Assembly (NCBI GenBank): GCA_041398225.1
Contig: JAWKVD010000007.1
Location: 62,001-126,000 of the forward strand
Source: JAWKVD01 sp041398225
GTDB lineage: Bacteria > Pseudomonadota > Alphaproteobacteria > Caulobacterales > Hyphomonadaceae
Direction: 5' to 3'
DNA length: 64,000 nt
This document shows, piece after piece, positions 16,178-24,517 of the stretch. The position numbers and the translations under genes are program-made. Position 1 is the stretch's first letter, and every line of letters starts with the position of its first letter. The notes beneath the pieces are model-generated. The model made no database searches and was not told the DNA's origin. It saw only the letters and a program-made list of their open reading frames with translations.

Positions 16178-17989
16178 ATGGCGAATTCTGAGAGCGGGAG
16201 CGGCCGGCTGCGATTCTGGTCCGGCGCGCTTTGGTTTGTAACGATCTTCACCGGCTTCGGCGCATTCGGCTGCGCCTTCTATGGCTGGACGCTCGACCGC
16301 GAGCCGCAGGGCGTGTGGGACTGGATTGAAGTCGGCGCGCGCAGCTTTCATGCCTTCTTCCTCTCCGATTTCTACTTCGACGAGGTCAAGGAGCAGGCGC
16401 AGATCCCCATCGCGCTGGCGCGAACGCTGGCCATCGCCTTCACGCTGTTGGTCGCCGGCCGTATCGTCATCGCCGCGCTGGGCGCGTGGTTCGCGCGCAG
16501 GATGTTGCGCGGCCGCAGCGGCCACGACGTGGTGGTGGGCGATGGGCCGGCCGCCCGCGAGTATGCGCGCCTCGGTCTGACCCGCAAGGTGACGCTTGTC
16601 GACGACGACCTTCCCGACGAACTCGGGCAGGTTGCGACGTTGCGACGTCGCCGGCCGTTCTCGGAACAGCTTAAAGCGGCGAACGCGAAGCGCGCGCGGC
16701 GCATTCTCGTCGACGAGGGCGATGACGCCGCCACCTGGCATACGGCGCAGGAAGCGGCGCGAACCTGCAAGGGGGCGGAGATCCTGGCTTTCGTCCGCGA
16801 TCCATGGCTGCAGGAACGCTTGAGCCGCGTTGATGCGGATTCCAATCTCACGCCCTTCTCCTATGCCAGCGGTGTCGCCCGGCAGGTCATGCTGGCCCAT
16901 CCGCCCTATCTGGCGGCGCGACGGCTGAACGCTCCGGCGCAGCACATCCTGGTGATCGGCTTCGGACAGGTCGGACAAGCGCTGATCCGCGAGTTTCTCA
17001 GCACCTCGATTCACCCCGATCCGGGCGGCCTGATGGTCACGGCGATCGATCCGAACATGCTGACGCTGAAGGAGGATTTCGCGGCGCGGCATCCGGCGCT
17101 GAACACTCAGGCGGACATCCACTATCTAACTGGCGACATCCGTCTCGAGGACGGCGCGCTGCTTTCGGTGCTGCGTGAACGATGCGCCTCCGCGGAGTTC
17201 TGCGCCGTCTATGTCGCGGTGCAGGACAGCGCTCTTCCGATGAGTCTGGCCGTCGCCGTGAAGGACAAGGCCGAACGCCTCAACCTGTTTCGCGCGCCGA
17301 TCTTCGTTTGCGCCGAACACGGGTCAGGACTTCCGCGCGTGCGGCAAGGACCGGGACTTGTCGGAGAACCCTGCCAGACGCCCGAGGAGCGGTCGGAGTT
17401 GGAGGCGCGCTCGCAGTCGGAAAACTGCCTGTTCGATCTGCGCCTGGTGTCGTTTGGCGCGTGGCGCTCCGCGCTCGATGGTTCGGGACTTATGGAGCCT
17501 GATCTCGACCGCCATGCGCGGAAGCTTCATGAGGCGTATCGTCGGAACACCGGCGCGTTGGAGCCCGGTGCGGTCTTGCGTCCTTCCCAGCAGCCCTGGG
17601 AGAAGCTCTCCGACGAATATCGCGTCGCTAACCGCCGCGCCGCCGCGCATATCCGCGCCAAGGCCGCTGCGGCGGGCTTCGACCTGGCGGGTTGGCTGGC
17701 GGCTGAACGCGATGGCCGGCTCGCGCATGAACTGCCGCCCGCCGCAGGCGTATTCAACCTGACCGACGACGATCTGGTCGATCGTCTGAGCCGCCTTGAG
17801 CACCGGCGCTGGATTGTCGACCGCCTGCTTAACGGTTGGCGGCGCGGCGAGCCGCGCGACGACCGCGCCCGAATTCATCCCGATTTGAAGCCGTTCGAGG
17901 AACTCGACGCGATGACGGTCGCCAAGGATGCCGCGGTCGTGGAGACAACGCGAGAAATCCTCGCGCAAGAAGAGCGCGACGGGCGCTAG
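16178..17989 (+). CDS. Two-TM, double Rossmann (TrkA-N-like) protein with C-terminal RyR domain
   Basis: 603 aa from ATG 16178 (GGAGGGA five bases upstream; an earlier GTG at 16100 lacks such a site). Order: TM1 about 17-37; a pore-loop-like stretch ARSFHAFFLSDFYFD with no TVGYG selectivity filter; TM2 about 84-104; Rossmann domain 1 near 117 (VVVGDGPAAREYA); canonical TrkA-N domain 2 at 256-320 (ILVIGFGQVGQALI); RyR domain about 475-597 (SDEYRVANRRAAAHI, LEHRRWIVDRLLNGWRRG, IHPDLKPFEEL). It resembles RCK-gated channel architecture with an added RyR sensor. Divergently transcribed from the muramidase/protease/RyR operon with a 146-base shared upstream region. A membrane sensor or ligand-gated channel role is inference. 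Confidence 0.8.
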   Translation: MANSESGSGRLRFWSGALWFVTIFTGFGAFGCAFYGWTLDREPQGVWDWIEVGARSFHAFFLSDFYFDEVKEQAQIPIALARTLAIAFTLLVAGRIVIAALGAWFARRMLRGRSGHDVVVGDGPAAREYARLGLTRKVTLVDDDLPDELGQVATLRRRRPFSEQLKAANAKRARRILVDEGDDAATWHTAQEAARTCKGAEILAFVRDPWLQERLSRVDADSNLTPFSYASGVARQVMLAHPPYLAARRLNAPAQHILVIGFGQVGQALIREFLSTSIHPDPGGLMVTAIDPNMLTLKEDFAARHPALNTQADIHYLTGDIRLEDGALLSVLRERCASAEFCAVYVAVQDSALPMSLAVAVKDKAERLNLFRAPIFVCAEHGSGLPRVRQGPGLVGEPCQTPEERSELEARSQSENCLFDLRLVSFGAWRSALDGSGLMEPDLDRHARKLHEAYRRNTGALEPGAVLRPSQQPWEKLSDEYRVANRRAAAHIRAKAAAAGFDLAGWLAAERDGRLAHELPPAAGVFNLTDDDLVDRLSRLEHRRWIVDRLLNGWRRGEPRDDRARIHPDLKPFEELDAMTVAKDAAVVETTREILAQEERDGR

Positions 17990-18042
17990 GCGCACCGGGC
18001 GATCAGCCGTTCAACCGGGTTTTGGTGGAGTAAGTCTGGGTC

Positions 18043-18282
18043 CTAGGCCACGCGCCGGATGCGTGGGGCGGGGTCTGTCTCGGGCGGTTGCTCGGGAAGC
18101 GTGGCCTCCGCCAGCTTGTGAAAAGTTTCCCGGACATCAAGGCCGTAAGTGTCGAGTGCGTTCATCGCAGCCTCAAGATCGGCAAGCGCTACCCGCCAGA
18201 CCTGCACGCCGTTAATGCGCTCTTCGGGGTCTTCCCCGAGGAGTGCGCAGTAGCGCCTCGCAAGTTGCTCGTAAGGGTTCAT
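18043..18282 (-). CDS. Unrecognised small protein (79 aa)
   Basis: Starts at ATG 18282 (MNPYEQLARRYCALLGEDPE) with a GAGGTG ribosome-site-like sequence immediately upstream; a GTG three bases earlier is possible. Predicted helical, acidic, with one cysteine and an arginine-rich end (RIRRVA). No membrane segment or signal. It converges with the RyR-TrkA gene, 53 bases apart, and I see no link to it. Function unknown. Confidence 0.5.
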   Translation of the reverse strand: MNPYEQLARRYCALLGEDPEERINGVQVWRVALADLEAAMNALDTYGLDVRETFHKLAEATLPEQPPETDPAPRIRRVA

Positions 18283-18422
18283 CACCTCGTCCCGAACCGA
18301 CGTTCGACCATCCAGAGGGAAGGTCAGGCGAATTTGCTGATTAATTCGTTAACGCCCGTTTCCCTTATCCGGCTGAGGGATGATGGGGCGGACATTTGCT
18401 GTGAAACGAGCGCGGGCGCTGC

Positions 18423-18459
18423 AAAAAGAAAAAGGGCGCTGGCCTTTTGACCAGCGCCC
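18423..18459 (-). terminator. Rho-independent terminator of the first TonB receptor gene
   Basis: Perfect 9-bp stem GGGCGCTGG / CCAGCGCCC with an 8-base loop; on the minus strand it is followed by TTTTTCTTTTT. It lies about 60 bases beyond the receptor's stop codon. This is a strong classical intrinsic terminator. Confidence 0.85.
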
Positions 18460-18519
18460 CTGAAGATTCCGGGGAGGAAATGTTCCGGACCGCCTGAGCG
18501 GCCCGGAACGGATAGGGGC

Positions 18520-21135
18520 CTACCAGTGGAACTGGAATTCCACGCCGTAGGTGCGCGGCAGGGTCGGCGTGTAGGTGTGGTACACGACGCCGTCCGAGCG
18601 GCGACGCGAAGCCGATGCCGAGTCGTAACCTTCCTGGTCGAACACGTTCTTCACCCAGCCGATGACGGTGTATTGACCGCCAGCGTCGTTCCAGATCAGG
18701 CGCGCGTCCGTCTGGTCGTATTCCGGCGTGTACGTGTCGGCGTCGTTGAACACCGACGAGGTGAACTTGTCGCGCCAGTAGTAGTTCAGGGACGGCATCA
18801 GAGTGGAGCCGTCCGGCAGGTTGAACTTGTACGAGGTGTTGAACGCGATTTTGTTCTTCGCGGCGTTCGGCAGGATATTGCCCTCAACGCTCGTGCCGGT
18901 TGCGTCGTCGGTCGTGATGAGCGGGTTGTTGTAAAGGTCCGCCTCCTTGATCTCCGGGTTCACGTACGCATAGGTCAGCATGAAGTTGAGATCGGCGATC
19001 GGGTTCCACTGGGTCTCGAGTTCGAAGCCTGTGGTCTCGACCTTCGGAATGTTCACGAACGCCGTGTAGGCCGGCCCCGAGGTCGGGATCACGCCCAGCG
19101 GCACCTGCACGTCCTGATAGTCGTAGTAGAACGCCGACATGTTGGCCGTGAGGTACCAGGCAGGGATTTCCTGTTTCCAGCCGAGTTCGTAGGAGTTCAC
19201 CGACTCGTTGTTGGTGCGCGGCAGAGGCGCCATGCTGTTGGCGTTGAAGCCGCCAGTCTTGTAGCCGCGGGTGTACTTGGCGAAGACCAGCGTGTCGTCG
19301 TTCGGCGTCCATTCAAGGCCGGCCGTTCCGGTCACCGCGTTCCACTCGTCTTCCAGAAGACGTTTGGCCAGGCCCGTCGTCGGATCATAAACGACGCCCG
19401 ACGGGTTCGCGTCGGTGGCGCTGGCGACGCCCGGTTGCGGACCGTTGACGTCGTTCGGCGACGAGCCGTTCCAGATCGCCTGCGTGACATCCGTATAGGG
19501 CAGGTAGGCCGGGGTGAACGAGCACTGGATATAGCAGAAGAGGCGCGCTTCTTCCTGGATGTGCTTGTTGTCCACCGAGTAGCGCAGGCCGACGGTTGAT
19601 TTCAGCGTATCCGTGAACTGCCAGTCGACTTGCCCGTAAATGCCGTACGAGTTGTTGAGGCCGATATTGTTGGAATAGCTCAGCAGTCTGTCCGGGTTCG
19701 GCGCCGCCAGGTAGTAGGGCGACGCGGCGTTCGACGGCAGATAGTTCGCGTCGAGCAGCATCGGGAGATCGGCAAGCGGCTCGTTCTTGAAATAGGTCGA
19801 GGTCGGCTGCTTGAAGTTCTCTTGATAGGCGTAGATGCCGCCGATCCATTGCAGCGGGCCGTCGGTCGTCGAAACGAAGTTTACCTCGTTCGAGAAGAAG
19901 GCGCGATTTTCCGTGTAGAGCAGCGTTTGCTCCGGGAAGATCGTCCGCGTGGACGAACCGGGCGTTCCGACCGCGACCGGCGCGCCGTTAGCCAGCGAGT
20001 TGTAGGTGATCGAGGTGATCGGCGTGCTGTCTTGGTCGTCGGTCAGGTTGTAGTTGTAATAGATGTAGCCGCCCAGATACTTCACGTCGAACGTATCGAA
20101 GCTGTAGATCGCTTCGAGGGCGAAGTCGTTATAGCCGTCGAGATCAGCGAAGCGCGATTGTGACTGGTTGACCGCCCACGGATCGATGAGGCCGGGGTTC
20201 TGGGTGACCGAACCGGTTTGCGTATAGCCGATAATCGCCGGGTCGTTCGAGTAAGCCCAGGTTGGGGTCGGCGTGACGGCGCCGGTGCCCAAGAGCGACC
20301 CGAACGTGATGTCGTACGGACGATCGAAGGATTCACCCGTGGTGCGTCCGCCCGGAGGGCCGGCGTTGTGGTAGCCGCCCGTCGTGTATTTGGTCCACCA
20401 GCTGAAACGGTCGCCGATGTCGCCCTCGAGCTGGATCTCCCAGTTGTAGTTGTCGACGTTGTAGCCCTCGGTTTCGCCGGTGGCGACGTTCGTGAAAATG
20501 CCCTTGTCGCGCGCTTCCTTGAAGCCCACGACGCGGTAGCGCAGCGAATCGTTGATCGGGCCGGAGAAGGAAGCCCCGATCTTGGTGGATTCGAAGTTGC
20601 CGATGCCAGCAACGAATTCAGCGTGGAAATCGTCCGTCGGGCGTTTCGAGATGATGTTCAGCGCGCCGCCGACGGAGTTCCGTCCGTACAGGGTGCCCTG
20701 CGGACCGCGCAGAACTTCGATGCGGTCGACGAAGATGTTGTCGCGGCCGGCGATGGAGGCGAACGACTGGTAGATGCCGTCCGTGTAGTTGGCGACGCCC
20801 GGCTCGGCGCCGAAGTTGTTGGTGTTCCGGCCAATGCCGCGCAGCGTCACGCGCTCGTTGCCGGCCGTGTATTGCAGGCCCGGGGTGACGTTCGTCAGGT
20901 CGGTGATCGAGTTGACGCCAAGTTCGTCACGCTGCTGCGCGGTGACGGCCGTAATGGCGACGGCGATATCCTGGACAGTCTCTTCGCGCTTCTGTGCCGT
21001 AACGACAACGACTTCACGTTCACGTTGCGGCGCCGGAGCGACGTTTTGTTGAGCGCCAGCCTCTTGCGCCACGACCGGCATCGCAAGGCTCAGAGCCATA
21101 AGACTGACAAGAGAATAGCGGTTGAAATGCGTCAT
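18520..21135 (-). CDS. TonB-dependent outer-membrane receptor
   Basis: 871-aa outer-membrane transporter that takes up a scarce ligand using TonB energy. Signal peptide through MPVVAQEA; N-terminal VVVVTAQKREETVQDI (TonB-box-like/plug start); plug domain with VTLRGIGRNTNNFG and VDRIEVLRGPQGTLYGRNSVGGALNIISKRP; then a 22-strand-type barrel ending in aromatic FQFHW. The ligand is not evident; the sequence type is that of the large Caulobacter/sphingomonad receptor group. GGGAGG lies 10 bases before the ATG. Followed by an intrinsic terminator and preceded by a 16-bp palindrome. A paralogue lies directly upstream on the same strand. Confidence 0.93.
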   Translation of the reverse strand: MTHFNRYSLVSLMALSLAMPVVAQEAGAQQNVAPAPQREREVVVVTAQKREETVQDIAVAITAVTAQQRDELGVNSITDLTNVTPGLQYTAGNERVTLRGIGRNTNNFGAEPGVANYTDGIYQSFASIAGRDNIFVDRIEVLRGPQGTLYGRNSVGGALNIISKRPTDDFHAEFVAGIGNFESTKIGASFSGPINDSLRYRVVGFKEARDKGIFTNVATGETEGYNVDNYNWEIQLEGDIGDRFSWWTKYTTGGYHNAGPPGGRTTGESFDRPYDITFGSLLGTGAVTPTPTWAYSNDPAIIGYTQTGSVTQNPGLIDPWAVNQSQSRFADLDGYNDFALEAIYSFDTFDVKYLGGYIYYNYNLTDDQDSTPITSITYNSLANGAPVAVGTPGSSTRTIFPEQTLLYTENRAFFSNEVNFVSTTDGPLQWIGGIYAYQENFKQPTSTYFKNEPLADLPMLLDANYLPSNAASPYYLAAPNPDRLLSYSNNIGLNNSYGIYGQVDWQFTDTLKSTVGLRYSVDNKHIQEEARLFCYIQCSFTPAYLPYTDVTQAIWNGSSPNDVNGPQPGVASATDANPSGVVYDPTTGLAKRLLEDEWNAVTGTAGLEWTPNDDTLVFAKYTRGYKTGGFNANSMAPLPRTNNESVNSYELGWKQEIPAWYLTANMSAFYYDYQDVQVPLGVIPTSGPAYTAFVNIPKVETTGFELETQWNPIADLNFMLTYAYVNPEIKEADLYNNPLITTDDATGTSVEGNILPNAAKNKIAFNTSYKFNLPDGSTLMPSLNYYWRDKFTSSVFNDADTYTPEYDQTDARLIWNDAGGQYTVIGWVKNVFDQEGYDSASASRRRSDGVVYHTYTPTLPRTYGVEFQFHW

Positions 21136-21212
21136 AAAACGCGACCTCCCTTCGAGTGTTTCCTCAGGTCAGCGCGCGTTTTTTAAACTTTGGTACGCCG
21201 ACCGCATCCGTT

Positions 21213-21228
21213 ACCCCTACGTAGGGGT
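21213..21228 (-). promoter_or_regulatory. Perfect 16-bp palindrome upstream of the TonB receptor
   Basis: ACCCCTACGTAGGGGT is fully self-complementary and centred about 86 bases before the receptor's start codon. Its form (short C/G arms around a TACGTA core) is like operators of two-component LuxR/FixJ-type regulators. No regulator gene is adjacent. Likely an operator for the receptor gene; the binding protein is unknown. Confidence 0.5.
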
Positions 21229-21326
21229 GACGCAAGGAATGCGGCGGCTTCACCGTAACGTCAACTCACTTGTCTACCCGAAAAACGATAATTTTGCGGG
21301 TAAACACGGTTAAGTCGCGAATTTGG

Positions 21327-21358
21327 GGCGGAGTGCAGCCCGAAAACTACACTCCGCC
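21327..21358 (-). terminator. Hairpin downstream of the second TonB receptor
   Basis: GGCGGAGTG / CACTCCGCC forms a perfect 9-bp stem with a 14-base loop, 17 bases after the stop at 21375. There is no clear T-run on the minus strand, so it may be a weak terminator or an mRNA 3' stabiliser. Confidence 0.5.
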
Positions 21359-21374
21359 AGTAAAACAGCCCCTC

Positions 21375-24262
21375 CTAGAAGCGGAACTGAAGCTCCGCGC
21401 CCCAGGTACGCGGCGGGCGGTAGGTTTCCGAGGTCGTGTAGCACGAATCCATCGGTTTGGAGCCGAACGCCGCGGTCGTCGCCGGGCTGGTGTAGCACAG
21501 CGTCGGCGCGACATCCTTATTGGTGCTGCCTTCACGAAGACCGGCGCCGCGCGAGTCGTAGCCGACTTCGTCAAACATGTTCTTCACGAAGCCGATCAGC
21601 GTGATGTTGCCGTCGCCATTGGTCCAGCTCAGGCGGGCATCGGTCTGATCCCAGGACGGGATCTTCGTGTAGCTCCGGTTGAAGATCGAGCTGTAGGCGA
21701 TGTCCTGCCAGAAGTAGCTCAGCGAGGCCGTGAGCGTCGAGTTGTCCTCGAAATCCCACGTATAGGTGCCGTTGAGCGCAATCTTGTTCTTCGGGCTGAA
21801 GGGCAGGATGTTGCCATCCAAAGATTGGCCCTGACGTCCGTCAGATGCTGCGGCCCCCGCCGGCTGCGCCGCAGGATCCAGCGCGTAAGGGTCGAGGGAG
21901 TGGATCAGCGGAGCCAAGTCGCCCAGCGAACCGATCTCCGGATTCGTCCAGCCGTAGTTGAGCAGGATCCTCATGGCGTCCGTCGGGCGCCAGATCGTTT
22001 CAAGCTCGAAGCCGCTAGTAGTCGTTTCCGGCAGGTTGACATACGCCGTGTAAGCGGACGGGCGAACGGCCGTCGGGTCGCTGGGTTCCGGAGGAATAAC
22101 CGCGTTCGAGACCTGATAGCCTTGGTAATCGTAGTAGAACGCGACGGCGTTGGTGGTCAGGTTCCAAGCCGGCCATTCGCGCTTGAAGCCAAGTTCGAAG
22201 GCGTCGACAAGCTCCTTGTCGGTGTACGGGGTCGGAGCCAACAGGCCATAGACCTGCGAGGCGCCAAGGCCGCCGGGTTTATAGCCCCGGTTGTACTTAC
22301 CGTAGATCAGGGTGTCGTCGTCCGGCGTCCAGTCGATGCCGAGCACGCCCGTCACCTCCTGCCACGTCGCATGCATGTCGCGATAGGAGTTGCCCGTTGC
22401 GGGATCATAGTAGATGCCGAACTGGGTTTGTCGGCGCGCGAGGTCAGGTTCAGGTTTAGGTTGACGACCCTTTGCCCGCGATGCCGCAAAGGACCGCTGC
22501 CGAAGTCCGGTCCAGAGTGCCGATCGTGCCGGATCTGCGCCGCCCAATGTCGAGGTGACATCCACTTTCACCGGATCAAGCCGGGAGTGAAAGCCCCGTA
22601 GAAGGGCGCATGGCCAGCTTCAAGCGCTGCTTCGACCACATAGTGGTTGATGATGCGCGCGGTTTCGCGCGTGCTCATCACATCTTTCGACCAGCGCAGG
22701 CCGGCGGTGACTTTCCACTGATCGTTGATCTCGTAGTCGCCCTGGAAGAAGAGCCATAGGCGTTGTTGATGGCGTCGTTGTTGGTGAAGAACACCATCGA
22801 GGCGCCGTCCATCAGAAGGCCCGATGCACTGGTGCGGCCCGTACCCGGCGGAACCGGCATGTTGGCGGGGCGGTCATCAGACCGTTGTTCAACCAGGTTG
22901 TTGCTCACCAATATCGTAAACGGGGCCGCCCGGATCCACGACGTTCTGCGTCCAGGTCGGCTGGGTGTAGTTCTCTTGATACTGGTAGGCGCCCGCGACG
23001 GTTAAGCAGGCCGTCGCCGGTCGAGATGAAGTTGATCTCGTTGGAGAACCCGCCGCGGTGCTCGTTATAGTCAGACCGCGGGCCGACTCGATCACCTTGC
23101 CGCTCGGCATGGTGTACGGCTGATCGACGTGCCGTCCTGATCCTGTTGCAGGTTGTAGTTGTACCAGACATAGCCGCCCAGATACTTCACGTCCAGAATT
23201 GTCGAAGCTGTAGGTGGCTTCGGCGGCGATCTCGGTCGTCGGCTCAAGATAGGCGAACGCCGAGAAGTCGGCCGCGAACGACCAGGGATCGTTGAGCGCC
23301 GGATTGGACGTCACATTGCCCATGTTGACGGCGTTCGGATCGGAAAGACCGAACCAGCCGTTGGGACCGATATCCGCCGTCGAATTGAAGAACTGCGTGT
23401 CGTAGGGGGCGAGAGCGCCGACGCCCGTCCGCGCGCCGGGCGCGCCATAGCGCTTCCATTGCAGGCTGCCATAACGCAGCCACCAGTCGAAGCGTTCGCC
23501 GATGTCGCCTTCCAGCTGAGCTTCGAGATAGTAGCCGTCATTGCGGCCGCCTTCGGTTTCAAGGCCGGAAACGTTGGTGAAGTAGCCTTCATCCTGAACC
23601 GTACGCGAGCCGCCGACCCGATACCGGAGCGAATCGTTGATCGGACCCGCCATGGTCATTTCGACCTTGCGCGTCTCGTAGTTGCCGAAGCCCATGTTGA
23701 ACTGGCCTTCGAACGTGTCGGTCGGCCGTTTCGAGATGACGTTCAGCGCGCCGCCGATCGAGTCGCGTCCGTACAGCGTGCCCTGCGGACCGCGAACCAC
23801 CTCGACGCGATCCGTGAAGATCGGCTCCCGGCTGGCGGGGATGGCGGAGGAGAAGTAGACGCCGTCGACATAGTTCGAGATGCCCGAACGGATGCCGAAG
23901 TTGTTGGAGGTACGCGTCACGCCACGCATGCCGAGACGGTCGTTCGAGGTCGAATAGGTGAGGCCTGGAGCGAAGTTCGTGTAGTCCTGCACCGTGGTGA
24001 GGCCGATCTCGTCGCGCATCTCGCTGGTCACGGCCGTAACGGCGGCGGCGATGTCCTGAACGGTCTCTTCGCGTTTCTGCGCGGTGATGATGACCACGTC
24101 GCGTGCACGTTGCTGTGCGGCGGATTCCTGCGGCCCGCCTTCCTGCGGTCCGGACGTGGGTTCAGCAAGGTCCACCGTCTGCTGCACCTCTTGCGCAGCC
24201 ATTGGAAGCGCAAGGCCAAGGGCCATCAGACTGACGAATGAATAGCGATACATAGGCGTCAT
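21375..24262 (-). pseudogene. Second TonB-dependent receptor, frame broken by several indels
   Basis: Paralogue of the receptor downstream: MTPMYRYSFVSLM aligns with the other's MTHFNRYSLVSLM, and VVIITAQKREETVQDI, VEVVRGPQGTLYGRDSIGGALNVISKRPTD and a barrel ending LQFRF are present. The N-terminal frame is intact to about 23205. Between there and about 22400 the reading slips at least six times (for example SFDN then LDVKYLGGY-type sequence at 23205; breaks near 23130, 23075, 23000, 22905, 22760). From 22450 the last ~360 residues are intact. ATG 24262 has GGAGG nine bases before it; the ATG at 24271 is too close to that site. Either a decaying paralogue or a low-quality consensus; similar errors in essential genes here favour the latter. 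Confidence 0.8.
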
Positions 24263-24517
24263 GAGACGCATCCTCCCTCTGGGTATCTCCTCCAGGCAGC
24301 GTCTTTTTTCTTTACGTGCGCGTCGCTGCTGATGACCGTTTTCGGTCAGAGTGCAGAGTTGAAGGGGACCTGCGCGTCAGTCAACGCAAGCGATTCCCAT
24401 GAACGCTGCGTAAGGCTCACAAAAAGTTTTCGAGTTGACGTAGCGACTTTGGGGTTCGCTGGCATAACGCCGCGTCGAGGGACAATTCTGCAACGGATGA
24501 TGTCGCTTCGCGTGCGG

